A stretch of 64,000 nucleotides of DNA from Gigaspora rosea (lineage: Eukaryota; Glomeromycota; Glomeromycetes; Diversisporales; Gigasporaceae), in the NCBI GenBank assembly GCA_003550325.1, contig QKWP01000220.1, positions 280,091 through 344,090 on the forward strand, in the 5' to 3' direction. Shown here piece by piece: positions 33,507-44,647 of this stretch (position 1 is the stretch's first letter; every line of letters starts with the position of its first letter). A program made the translations under genes and the position numbers. The notes beneath the pieces were generated by a model, which saw only the letters and a list, made by a program, of their open reading frames with translations, did not search any database and was not told the DNA's origin.

Positions 33507-34569
33507 ATAACGACTAATGAATGGACTGGTAATGAAAATGGGGAAGATAATATTTATAAAAACACGAAAAATAGGATACTTAAAGCCTTAATTCACAACA
33601 AAAATGAAAAAGAGCATTTCGAAAAATTAATGTCTCTTGAAGATACCAAGGTTAAGTAATATCTGACTATCATATTATTGATAAAACTAATGAGAATGTG
33701 ATGAAAATAAGCATAATGTTATTAGCTCAAATATTTTCAGCCCTCATGACATTCACAGCTTGCGATATTGCAAAAATATAACTTGCATACTGACTTGCAT
33801 ACGTTATAGTAACAGCTTTCCTGTGAAGATGTTCGTAGTGATATGTCGTAACAGGGTTGAAATTTTATTACATTATGTTACAGTACCGGGCTTTTCCCTG
33901 CGAAGATGTTCATTGTGATAGAGAAAAACAGGCAGTCTAAATTTATTATGCCAATAGCGGAAGACAAAACTTGAAAATTTTTCTTAACTTTTTTTTTAAA
34001 TTTGAAAATTGAAATTATTTAACTATGAACTAATTTTAAAAATTTGAATATTTAAAGGCTGCCGTTCATTTTAAAGCTCTTGAAGCACTCATAGAAGTGG
34101 GCGTGTTGATAATAGTAAATTTTTTAAATCTAATACTTTATATAAATTAATGCTGAATGAACTTTAATCTTAAATTTATACAGCTAGTAGAAATTTCTCA
34201 GTGGAAAAAAGATGCCGAGGAAAATATTAATAAGCTGCAAACAATTTTGGTAATAAATGTGAATTTCACAATTTCGTCTAACTTTAGTTATATATTAAAT
34301 TTTTTCTTTATTAAGAAACATGCATAGAATCAAAAAGTGTATTTTATCGAAGTACTGTCTCACGTCTCTGTTCTCAACTACACAAGACACTAAGTAATAC
34401 GAATGTTGAAAATTTGACATACGATAATCCACTAGCAAGTGGCATTATATGTAATAAATCTGAATTAGTCAAAAACCTGCCACAAGATTGTCAAGAAGAA
34501 TTTCAGACAAGTAACAATAATTTCAGAAAAATGTTCGCGATTGAATTAAGAATAACTATTTCTAAATAA
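33507..34569 (+). pseudogene. Unrecognised multi-exon gene remnant
   Basis: Plus-strand exons with good splice sites: up to 33650 (NEWTGNENGEDNIYKNTKNR...FEKLMSLEDTK, donor GTTAAG); 34058-34114 (AAVHFKALEALIEVG, donor GTAAAT); 34184-34249 (LVEISQWKKDAEENINKLQT, donor GTAATA); last exon from about 34315 to TAA 34567 (ESKSVFYRSTVSRLCSQLHK onward). The first three join in phase 0. The last exon reads open only if shifted by one base at its acceptor, so one lesion is likely. Helical, charged protein. No family recognised. 34633-34800 has another short open piece (KSHQAWKNQRNKICFG) that may be a further exon; it runs into a minisatellite. Confidence 0.5.
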
Positions 34570-34804
34570 ACGGGTATTTTGAAAATGAAGCTTGAAAATA
34601 ATTCTGATTTAAACTGATCTTCTGAAAATTTAGTGAAGAGTCATCAAGCATGGAAAAACCAAAGGAACAAAATATGCTTTGGAAATAATGTAGATTATGT
34701 GATTTTGTTTGACGAAAGAAAAGATATAATTAAATTTGCAAGAAGAATATCTAACACTCTGTACGATATATATTTTATTATTCGCGGTAAAAATTTTATT
34801 CCGT

Positions 34805-35775
34805 GTAAAATTAGAATAATTCCAGGCAAAATTAAATATAAATTTAGGTAAAATTAAAATATAATTCCAAGCAAAATTAGTATAAGTTTATGCAGTATAA
34901 TTCTGTGTAAAATTCCAGGCAAAATTAAAATATAATACAAGCAAAATTCCAAGCAAAATTAGTATAACTTTATGTGGTATAATTCCGTATAATTCTAGGC
35001 AAAATTAAAAGATAAATTTAGGCAAATAAAATATAATTCCAAGCAAAATTATAATTTTATTGCAGTACAATTCCATGTAAATTCCAGGTAAATTAAAATA
35101 TAAATTTAGATAAAATTAAAATACAATTCAAGCAAAATCCCAAGCAAAATTAGTATAATTTTATGCAGTATAATTCCGTATAATTCTAGGCAAAATTAAA
35201 AGATAAAATTAGATAAAATTAAATATAATTCAAGCAAAATTACAAGCAAAATTAAAAGATAAAATTAAAAGATAATTCCAAGCAAATTAGTATAATTTTA
35301 TGCAGTATAATTCTTGTAAAATTCCAGGCAAAATAAAATATAATTCAAGCAAAATTCCAAGTAAATTTATAATTTTATGCAGTATAATTCCGTATAATTC
35401 TAGGAAAATTAAAATATAATTCCAAGCAAAATTATAATTTTATTGCAGTATAATTCCGTGTAAAATTAGGTATAATTCCAAATATATTCCAAGCATAATT
35501 AAGTTAATTCTGGGCAAAATTGGGTATTTTATTTTATGTAAAATTAAATATGATTCCAGGTTAAATTCCAGGCAAAATTAATATACTTTAATTTACCTGG
35601 AATTATATTTAATTTTCATGATATTACACTTAATATTGCCTGAAAATTATACTTAATTTTGACCGGAATTATACTTTTGTTTGGAATTATATTTTAATTT
35701 AGTCTAAATTTAAATTAATTTTGCCTGAAATTATTCCTAATTTGCCCGAAATTATACTTAATTTTGCTCAAATTC
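34805..35775. repeat. Large AT minisatellite with an internal inversion
   Basis: About 40 imperfect copies of a 20-24 bp unit (TTCCAAGCAAAATTAAAATATAA and variants) read forward to about 35580, then in reverse complement (AATTATACTTAATTTTGCC) to 35775. The switch is at a palindrome, TTCCAGGCAAAATTA...TTAATTTACCTGGAA, near 35565-35600. Confidence 0.85.
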
Positions 35776-36524
35776 TATAATTGAATATAAATTTGGGTCG
35801 ACCTGAGTTTGAATTTGGGCCATCATTTGGGCTGAATCAGAACGTAATTTGGCCGAATTTGAATAAAAAAATATGGTATTAATTTGACCAAGTTAGAGTA
35901 TAAATTTAGATTTAACTCTAAGCCGAATTATCACTTAATTTGATTTGTATAAACTATTTTATTAACAAGATGAATATATTCTCATGAAATAATACTGAAT
36001 TAATTAAAAATCGAGCAAACCATCTAATTGATTACCATTAATTAGAAATGAAGTAATGGTTTCGTTGCTCTAGGAATGAAGTTTTTAATTGATTCAACTT
36101 AGATATATAAATAAGACGCAAAATTACTTAATTTTGCGTAAAATTCGTAAATTGAAATTTCATGTAATTGTAATTTTGAACACGATCTAGAAGTTTACAA
36201 TTCGGATTGTACATTCAAATCAAATAATACACTAATATTGTTTGGACTATAATATTCTTTTTGGATCAATGTCAATTTATAATAGAACTTGAAAACAACA
36301 AATTTTAATTTATTTAATTATGTATTATATAAAATCCACTATTGGATTTTCAATTATAAAATATTTAAATACTGCATATTATCCTTCTCTTCTGTAATGT
36401 TCAAATAATAAACATCAATTTTTCACTAAAGCCTTGTTCTCACGTAATCCCAAAATACTTAAAAGTAGTCAAATTAAATTTAGCAGACGAAATTACTGAA
36501 ACGAGAAACATATCCGTGAAGTAA
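35776..36524. other. AT-rich intergenic region
   Basis: Starts with a variant of the minisatellite (TTGGGCCATC, TTTGGGTCGACC). No gene seen until 36525. Confidence 0.45.
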
Positions 36525-36704
36525 ATGGATGACATAATCATAGGAGGAATAATATCTGCAATTGTAATATTAGTAATATTTTTAATAATAATAATATTAC
36601 TGAACAAAAAGCACAAAAAACCTGTTGGAGGGGTCATCAGCTTAGACAAACTAAAGAGTGATGAAAATGAGAGACTAAATGATGCTAATAAGCTTTTAGG
36701 TTAA
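36525..36704 (+). CDS. Small single-pass membrane protein, 59 aa
   Basis: The ATG at 36525 follows an in-frame TAA (36522), so the start is fixed. The protein opens MDDIIIGG, then one hydrophobic helix of about 20 residues (residues 5-26, IISAIVILVIFLIIIILL), then basic NKKHKKP and a polar tail ending NDANKLLG. By the positive-inside rule the basic side is cytosolic, so the short N-terminus would face out. No intron or lesion. It does not match a family I know. Small tail-rich membrane proteins of this type are often missed by gene callers; it could also be the last exon of a larger gene, but the in-frame stop upstream argues against this. Confidence 0.55.
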   Translation: MDDIIIGGIISAIVILVIFLIIIILLNKKHKKPVGGVISLDKLKSDENERLNDANKLLG

Positions 36705-38325
36705 GAAAATTTTATTTGTGAATAGATGACTTTTGGCACATACATTAGCATATATTAATTAGATGAGATTTGCGACAATTAAGCAGTCTCCATGGAAGGT
36801 ATTTGCTTTTAAACAAAAGAATATGTTTATTTTCTAATTAGAAAAAAAATTTTTTCAATTATTTTTAATTTTTGATTAAATTAAATAGAATAATATAATA
36901 ATGACTATTTTTTTTTATTATTAAACATTCAATTGTTCTTTTGATGATACTATATCTTGATTTTATAATTTTTTATAATTATATTATCAATCTGGAGGTA
37001 TTCAAATATTTCAATAAGCATTCATTTGGTAAAAAATAACACCTTGGCCATTTGGACAAAGACGTTAATGAATGTAAAAAACAAATTTCTTTGTTTTACG
37101 TGTTATCATTAGGACATTCGTGCACTCATTTGAGATATATTACTTATACAAATTACACTAGTGTGCGTAAATTGCGGAAGGATCAACCATATCACGAATA
37201 TCATTTTTGTTTCGTAATAAAAAGGCAACCTAGGAAAAGGATATACGTATTTTTCAATTATCATAATGTAAAAACAGAATAAATCAATTTGACAATTAAA
37301 CGTGCCAAAAGAAAAAGTTATCTGCAGTCCACTCTATTACAGAGAACAAAGCTATGACAATCCAATAAATCAACCACTCTATTATACGCTTTGTGTTATT
37401 AGCTTTAATTGCTTTAAATGAGGCATATGCTGGATATAAATAACCTACAACATGGCTATAAAAAAATTAGTTCCAGTTATCACTATGTTGAAAATAACAA
37501 TAATAGTAATCTTACCTTACTATTCTGTAAATAAAATAATCAAACATCTTGCTGCAATTACTTTTGACCTTTAAAAACAAATTATTTTATTAAAGAAAAT
37601 TACGTTCTGATTAAATGTATAACATGCAGGACAGTATGTACGTAAATTAACTTTAATAATGGCAATTTTTAGCAGCTTTTGTGTCGTCATAAAAGTATTT
37701 TAACAAAATAAAGATGCGAACTATAAACTATTAGTTAATGGGTTTCATTAAATTATAAAACTATCTTTATTTAAAACATAATTAAATGGACATAGTCAGA
37801 ATTTGCAAAAATTTCAATTAAATTAATTACTTTTGTACAGCCTTTTGAGAACCCATTACAAGATTAAATGTAATGAACTTATAAAAACCTAAAAAGACCA
37901 TTGTTCTTCTATTTTATTATTTTATTTATTTATTTATTTTTGAATCGATTGCTGATTCCATTTTCTATTTTAATAACTTGATTTTAATAAAGCTGAGCAA
38001 GTCTCTTTTCTCATGAAAAATGGAGTTGATCCTGAAACATCAGTACCGGTTTGAGCACCGATCGATTTTTTCCTGATTTTCAAGGATATTCGCTGATATT
38101 CCTCAAAATATTTTTCAGGCTTAAATATCAACTTAGCAAAATGGATTATTAACATTCAATCACACAATTAGTCTATCAAATATATTTGCTATATAGAGTC
38201 AAGAGAATTTTTTCATTGTGCCAAGAAGTCAAAGAAAATGAAAAATTATGAATCTTTTTAAACAATCATCAAGAATACCTTTACTTCTTGCTTGAGTTCT
38301 TTTGATGTTTTTGATCAATAATAAA
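36705..38325. other. AT-rich intergenic region
   Basis: No convincing gene. 37052-37282 (plus) and 37970-38155 (minus) are open but not protein-like throughout; the minus one has a short charged piece (FKPEKYFEEYQRISLKIRKK) that may be an exon remnant. Confidence 0.4.
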
Positions 38326-38523
38326 TTATCTTAGTTTCATCTTTGTATTCAATAATGTGATTGTTGATTGTTTGGTTGAAGTAGAACTTTTCCTCTGTTC
38401 AACATTATAGATTGATCCATATTTATTTTCATATTTAAACCAATGGGTTAAAATTTTTGAAATGATATAAACAAAGCATATCAAGAGCACATGAGTAAAA
38501 GATAGTTGGACACGAATCAACAT
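38326..38523 (-). CDS. Possible small signal-anchor protein, 65 aa
   Basis: ATG start, a hydrophobic helix at residues 10-27 (THVLLICFVYIISKIL), then a Ser/Thr/Lys-rich tail (EQRKSSTSTKQSTITLLNTK). The composition is plausible for a small membrane protein, but no second line of support exists. Confidence 0.3.
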   Translation of the reverse strand: MLIRVQLSFTHVLLICFVYIISKILTHWFKYENKYGSIYNVEQRKSSTSTKQSTITLLNTKMKLR

Positions 38524-38530
38524 AAATATT

Positions 38531-38927
38531 GAAGTTTATTTAGAAGAATTAAAGAAAAGCTTAAAAAAATATTTTATCAGTTATTAAGTATTATACTGTA
38601 TTTAATAATGTAAATTGATTTTAATTGAGAAGGTAGTGGTAGATTCGATCTAAAAGAATTATTCTCAAAAGATTAGAATTATGAACAATATGTAATGAAA
38701 ATCAACACTCCTAGTTAATTTTCGATGCGAAGGAGTTTTCAAAAGACTGTACAAAAGTAATTAATTTATTTGAAACATTGCAAATTCTTACTAAGTTATT
38801 CAATGAAATTCACAATGTATTTTTTTTTTTAAAAAAGAAATCAATTAATTATAAACATAATTTAAATAAAATAGCTAGACAATAGATGTTTATTAAATTA
38901 ATTATACAATTTGAATTTAAATAAAAG
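38531..38927 (+). repeat. Direct duplication, copy 1
   Basis: 397 bp, nearly identical to 38929-39320, separated by a single N at 38928. A handful of substitutions and small indels differ. Confidence 0.95.
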
Positions 38928-38928
38928 N

Positions 38929-39320
38929 GAAGTTTATTTAGAAGAATTAAAGAAAAGCTTAAAAAAATATTTTATCAGTTATTAAGTATTATACTGTATT
39001 TAATAATGTAAATTGATTTTAATCGAGAAGGTAGTGGTAGATTCGATCTAAAAGAATTTTTCTCAAAAGATTAGAATTATGAACGATATGTAACGAAAAT
39101 CAACACTCCTGGTTAATTTCGATGCGGAGTTTTCAAAAGACTGTACAAAAGTAATTAATTTATTTGAAACATTGCAAATTCTTACTAAGTTATTCAATGA
39201 AATTCATGATGTATTTTTTTTTTTAAAAAGAAATCAATTAATTATAAACATAATTTAAATAAAATAGCTAGACAATAGATGTTTATTAAATTAATTATAC
39301 AATTTGAATTTAAATAAAAG
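38929..39320 (+). repeat. Direct duplication, copy 2
   Basis: See 38531-38927. Confidence 0.95.
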
Positions 39321-39961
39321 AGCTAGAACAATCTTGTTTTAAAGTGCGAATTATAAACAATTATCGTAAGGTCTATTACATTCCACCAAAAAAATTAATT
39401 AGTAAAAAAAAAAATATAATTAGAAAAAAAACCGGATGGTTCTAATATATGAGGATCTTGTATAAGCCTCTAACTGATTATTTAACGGTTCACATCTACT
39501 GTATCAGTATTCAAAGGAAAAATTTCTACAAAAGTATTAAAATGTTTTATTATTATAGTATTAAAAAAATACGCAACCCTATAATTAAAAAATTCAATAT
39601 TCCCTCAAGATAGAAACAAAAAAATGCATTTATAAGTATACTATTCAAATAGAGATCATGCGATTAATTCCTTGCTTCATGTTTTAAAGCAACTAACTAT
39701 ATTTCTGGATATAATAATATCAAAAAAGATAAAAAATAGCTTATATTATAAATTATTGATATAAAACAAATTGAAGATATTGACCACTAAGAAATGCAAG
39801 TCACTCTCGTTATAGTAAAGTAGTCAGGCTGAGATTTTCTTCACTATATCAAAAGTTAAAGAATTTTCAATTAACGACTGTTTTAATCAGACCAAAAAAT
39901 GAATCTGCGTTGCTTTCAATTGCTGCTTTATAAAAATTTCTTGTCGTGCCTATCATATAAT
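39321..39961. other. AT-rich spacer
   Basis: No gene seen. TAACGGTTCACATCTACT near 39483 resembles the GGGTCACATCTCTAC repeat tail. Confidence 0.45.
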
Positions 39962-40415
39962 TTACAAATAAGTTTTCAACTGAGCCAGGGATTTTTTCTT
40001 AACAGCATAATCAATAAAAAATTGTTCTTTTAGATAATTAATTAAATCATATTCGCTAACCACCATAGTGTATTTGATATATTTATTAGTATTGATTGAT
40101 AACGCTTCTAATCTGTCTTTGCTGTGTTTATTCTTGGTTGAATTATTAACAACGACTATCCAATCTTCATTATCTACTTGTTTATCTATTTTAAGGGAAG
40201 TTATTATATTGTACAGTTCAAGATAATTTTTTTCATTTAAAATTATTCCATTCCAAACAAAAAGTTTACGTGAGAATGTGTCGTATTTGATTTTAAAAGT
40301 AGAATATTTGATGGTATCAATAAAATTATCAGAATTATTTATTTTAAGGCAGTGTATTTGCAATAAATTTTTCACATACAAGGTGAAGTTTTTGTATGTA
40401 TGATGTAGTAACTAT
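39962..40415 (-). CDS. Hypothetical protein, about 150 codons, start unclear
   Basis: A long minus-strand frame with no ATG near its start, following a TAG at about 40416. It begins YKNFTLYVKNLLQIHCLKIN, passes through SRKLFVWNGIILNEKNYLEL and VDNEDWIVVVNNSTKNKHSK, and ends KKKSLAQLKTYL. Well-mixed composition in a region of 75% or more AT is strong evidence of coding. A second frame (40526-40344, starting MSAFLRIVLFVNIWNLDK) overlaps it and could be the true N-terminus joined through one lost base, as in neighbouring genes. No family recognised. Confidence 0.5.
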
Positions 40416-40893
40416 TTGAAAGTGCCAAATCTTTAAATCTAACATATTGATGATTATGCGTAGAAAAATTAATTTATCAAGATTCCATATATTAACAAAG
40501 AGAACAATTCTGAGAAATGCAGACACGCTATCTAATTGGTGCAGGTTTTACTGCCATTAAAACCGTTTAGTTTATTTATATTAATGTTAATTGGGTTAAC
40601 TAAATAGTTTATTTATTAACAAAATTGAAGTTCCCAGTGATATATTCGTGCTCATCACATCACATGTTATACACCCTGGACACTATGTGTACAAGCGGAA
40701 ATTTCATTTCCTTATGCCCAACTGCCCATGATATAACTATTACTAATTATTCGAAACAAATAACGTCATTGAATAATTTCACATGGTGTGGTGATTACTG
40801 CGGTCTTCTAAATTTTAAAATATTGCTAATTAAAAGGTATCTGTTCTTATGGCTTCTTATGTACATGTAGTTAAATAAATTTGTGATAAGATC

Positions 40894-41786
40894 CTACAAG
40901 TATGAATAAGGATATGGTAGAATATTATAAGAGAATGGAGAAATGTAAAGATTGTAATTAAGATATTCCGGATTGACATCGGTATAGTCTAAATTTCCTG
41001 TTAAGTTTCACGTTGGCACAAATTTGTGTAATTAAGTTCATAGTTAGCAAAATTTATAACAAAAACAAAATATGAAATGTCAATTAAACATACTTGTAAT
41101 CTCCTGAGAGTTTTCTGAAATTTCATTTGAGAAATCCAGATCATTGTTTATTAACTGTTGACTATATTCGTTCAAGTTCTGATTGACAAATTCATCTCTA
41201 TTTTCTGAATTTATTTCTCCATGCAAAGTTTGTACTTGTTCGGACAAAAGAGAATTCTTATGAATAGTTTTTAACTTGGTTTTTGAAAAATTACAGATGC
41301 CCGTTTTCTGTCCTTCATTCATTGAAAATTGACTATTTCTTTTAGTTCTCATTTTCTTTTCGTGCGGACGATGAGGTTGGTATTTGTATTTAGGATATTT
41401 TTGCATATGCTCTAATTTTGCAATATCAGCCAGAAGTTGGAACTTTATTTTCACTTCCGAAGGTTCTTTATGCCACATATCACCTACTTTCTTTGAAACT
41501 TCATTATTTGAAATGTTCTTATTTGCAGCAACTATCACAGGTTGTTTGGCTTGACGGTAAAGAATAAAAGATTAGGGGGGCGAGGGGTTTTTTTTGCTTT
41601 AGCATGTTTGGAAATTGTAGGGAGCTCGGAAGACTCCTTAGAAGCTTTTGGCATTTTAGAGAGCTCCTCATTCCCTAAAAGATCATGATGATTTTTTTCA
41701 ATGGATTGTATTGCAAGATTTTGTAATTGCAATAGATAGATTAACGGAATATTTACAGTTTCGTCTGGATTAATATAATAAGACAT
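40894..41786 (-). pseudogene. HMG-box (MATA-HMG-type) protein, one frameshift
   Basis: HMG-box proteins bend DNA; the MATA-HMG type is strongly expanded in Glomeromycotina. ATG at 41786. Residues 1-60 are leader (SYYINPDETVNIPLIYLLQL...), then the HMG box: KKTPRPPNLLFF, one missing base near 41560, then KQPVIVAANKNISNNEVSKK, VGDMWHKEPSEVKIKFQLLA and the closing KYPKYKYQPHRP. The tail is Asn/Gln/Glu-rich. A 96-bp intron (41093-40998, GTATGTTTAA...TTAACAG) joins in frame to a last exon (40997-40894) reading RNLDYTDVNPEYLNYNLYIS and ending at TAG. Only one base is missing (a T in a T-run), so the gene may be intact in reality. Confidence 0.85.
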
Positions 41787-43115
41787 TAAGAGTGAGCAAA
41801 AAAAATATAAAAGAGCCTAGAATAAATAAAATTTTTAGCATTGTGAAAATTAAATTGCCTTTATCATTAATTTAAAACCAACTTCAATTTAATACATTGG
41901 AAATCATTAACAGTTCACATTACTAAACTCAATTATGTTTTCAACGTAATCGAAAATTAATTTGAATGGTCTTCCAAATAACATTCTAAATTAAAATTTT
42001 TACAAATAAATACTTTCATAAAACCAATGGATATACTAATTAAAATTTTTGAACGGTGCGCATCCCGTATACAAATCTTATAATAAATTTATCTAGAATT
42101 TCAATGCATCGTATTATCTTAATAAATATTTACTTAATGCTGACGTTCATATCACGTTATAGGAATTCTATACATTTTATCCCGAGGAGTTCTACATTAA
42201 GAGTTTTTGGTTTTGTTGTCATGATTGTACCTTTGTGGAAATATAAAAATATAATGAAAAATATAATAATGTAATTTATGAAGACTTTATTTGCTAAATC
42301 TTTCCTTCTTACTCTTGAATTTTTAATAATTCTTAATTATTGCATTGTTTTTAAAAAGATAAAATAAATTTAAAATTTAATTATTCCAATTCATTTATTG
42401 GTTTTACTGTAAGTTGCATAGAAAATATTGAACTTGGAAATTATTTATTGATTTTTATACTCATATGGTATTGGGTTACATCCGATAATGTGATATCACT
42501 AAATTTTTTTCTTTTAGAAAATCAATTAATTAAAACAAATTTTACTGAATTGCTTTTATATTATTCAGTTCTATATTTTTAAATTTGTTCATTTTCTTTA
42601 AATTAATCATATCCGGATCGCATCTCTAATCGCGTCGTTATTGTATACGAATGAACGAAGAATTTTTTAGTTATTTGAAATAAATAAAACTTTGAGAAAA
42701 AATATGATTTCGCGGCCAAAAATTTTACAATTTGCAATTACTACACCTATATTTTACTGTGTAATGGTAATATCAATAAATCACGTCTAAAATGAATTAT
42801 GCTGAAGTGATATACAACCTAAAAGAAATATAGAAATAATAAAGAGTTAATTTTTAGCGAACGAAATAAAGTTTATTTTAATAATATAGCAAAATACACC
42901 AACTTTCTCAAAATTTATCTGGCTGTTTAAGGTAAACTAGAAATATATAATTTAAAACAGATTTTAACTATGTCAAGAAAGTTAGGAGATACGTATTTTC
43001 TGTATAAGTATGTAATTCTGAACTATATAAACCCGTATTCTTATAATGAGGATTTAAAACAAGGCTTAAAAAGTGCCAAATAAAATTGTAATATTATTCT
43101 AAGCCTTTGTAGAAA
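41787..43115. other. AT-rich intergenic region
   Basis: No gene recognised. The open frame 42056-42274 (plus) is hydrophobic/basic and may be chance. Confidence 0.4.
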
Positions 43116-43304
43116 TTATAAATTATACCCAATAAAAATAACAATTAGATTCACTAAATAAAGAATTAAAAACATGGCCCCAATGCTACGTGGTCTTTGG
43201 ACTCCGGAAATAATCTGCAGCCCAGATTTGCAGGACATCGTCCCTGCCCTATCCTGTGTTGTAGCAAAATGATCCACCAAATCGATACATATATACGTAG
43301 TCAT
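43116..43304 (-). CDS. Possible tail-anchored small protein, 62 aa
   Basis: ATG start, polar N-terminal half with Cys and Asp (ICIDLVDHFATTQDRAGTMS), then a C-terminal hydrophobic helix (GAMFLILYLVNLIVIFIGY) two residues from the stop. The shape suits a tail-anchored protein; otherwise unsupported. Confidence 0.3.
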   Translation of the reverse strand: MTTYICIDLVDHFATTQDRAGTMSCKSGLQIISGVQRPRSIGAMFLILYLVNLIVIFIGYNL

Positions 43305-43460
43305 AATAAGGGAATTGTCGTTATTATATTAAAATTATAATTTTGTATGATATATTTGCATGTATCAAATTAATTAATTCTAATAAAAACATTTTTTTTA
43401 AAAATTATCTAATGAGCTCATTCTAAACATTTATTATAAAAATATAAGATCAGAAATTGT

Positions 43461-44350
43461 TTATCCTCTTTTCTTTTTTTCTATAATTGGTGTACTAAAC
43501 GTTAGGATCCCAATTTCATTCTTTTGTTCTTTAGTTTCATTATCTTCATCTTCACTTTCGTTGTCACTTTCAATTTCTTCATCCCAATCGTCATCATTAA
43601 TTTTATAATATTTTATACTTTTTGCTTTATGAAATAATCTTACATTTACTAAGGTTTCCTCAATTAGACTTCTAAAGGTGTGCGCAGCTTTGATCAATTC
43701 TAATAAACTTGAACCTTTTTTTAAAGGGATTTCAATACTCGCTAAACTTCTCATTCGGACATTGGTGAATATTTTTTATCGACAATTAAAAACTCCAACT
43801 TTTGTTCCTAAATGAAAATTATATTGATTTTTTTTTTAAATAATAGAAACTTTAGGAACTTAAAAAAAATACAAACCATGTGAATGCAATAAAAAGATTT
43901 TTAAATTCATTGAATTGAAATTTGGTGACTTAGAGTAAGTTCTTGATATACTATCCAGTGAATCCTTTGCTCCTTTACCTAGCTTAATTCTGTCTTCAGT
44001 TGAATGTTTATAGGTTTCATCTAAAGGCCCATAGGATATCTCACCAAGAAGAAGTTCTAAATCATAGTTTTCACTTTTGCACACACCAAAGATATCGTAT
44101 TTTTTGATGGGACCCTTAACACCATTTCTTTCTAAGCTCGCTTGACTATTGATTGCATCCCTTACAAATAAGAATAAGAATAATCATAATTTTATTACAT
44201 TTTATAGATAAATAATTAAAATTAAAATTACCATCCCATCTTATTAAAATTTCTGACTCCAAATCGTAATCAATAAAAATCGATGATAGGTTTTAACACA
44301 TTACATTTTATAGGACTGGAGCCTGATGTATTAGGTTCAAAATGATCATC
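43461..44350 (-). pseudogene. Unrecognised multi-exon gene remnant with acidic tail
   Basis: Pieces on the minus strand: FEPNTSGSSPIKCNVLKPII, then, after one base shift, DYDLESEILIRWDG (about 44350-44230); intron; DAINSQASLERNGVKGPIKK, then KSENYDLELLLGEISYGPLD to FNSMNLKIF (to about 43880); intron GTTTGT...TTTAG; EQKLEFLIVDKKYSPMS, one frame shift, then RSLASIEIPLKKGSSLLELI, HTFRSLIEETLVNVRLFHKA and an acidic stretch DDDWDEEIESDNESEDEDNE before the stop at 43461. At least two frameshifts. I cannot name the family. Confidence 0.5.
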
Positions 44351-44370
44351 TGATCTTTCCTACCGCAAAA

Positions 44371-44490
44371 ATGACTCCGTATAACGAATTTAGAAGACCT
44401 CTAAATTCATTCATGATATATAGGACGGTTATTCACAATTACCTCAAAGCCAATAAGATCAAATATTCTAATAAATTAAAACAAAAGTAC
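44371..44490 (+). pseudogene. HMG-box N-terminal fragment
   Basis: ATG at 44371, then NEFRRPLNSFMIYRTVIHNY, the first helix of an HMG box (compare RPxNxFxxYR), then KANKIKYSNKL, and the similarity is lost. It lies on the opposite strand between two minus-strand genes, apparently a truncated duplicate of an HMG-box gene. Confidence 0.6.
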
Positions 44491-44647
44491 CAAAAGTTTG
44501 ATTTTCAAAGGTGCTATATTTTCAGTTTTTATTTTAAATTATTATTTATATTTTAAGAGAATAAATAGGAAATTTTGCTATATGTTTTGGTTTATCTAGA
44601 TAATAATAGCTTACCATATTCCTGACAAACAATTAAAAAATCTGGGT

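Noticed and set aside
37052..37282. 76-codon frame; in another frame CVNCGRINHITNI resembles a zinc knuckle
   Set aside because: The CxxC piece is short, the frame breaks on both sides and no retroelement context is visible.
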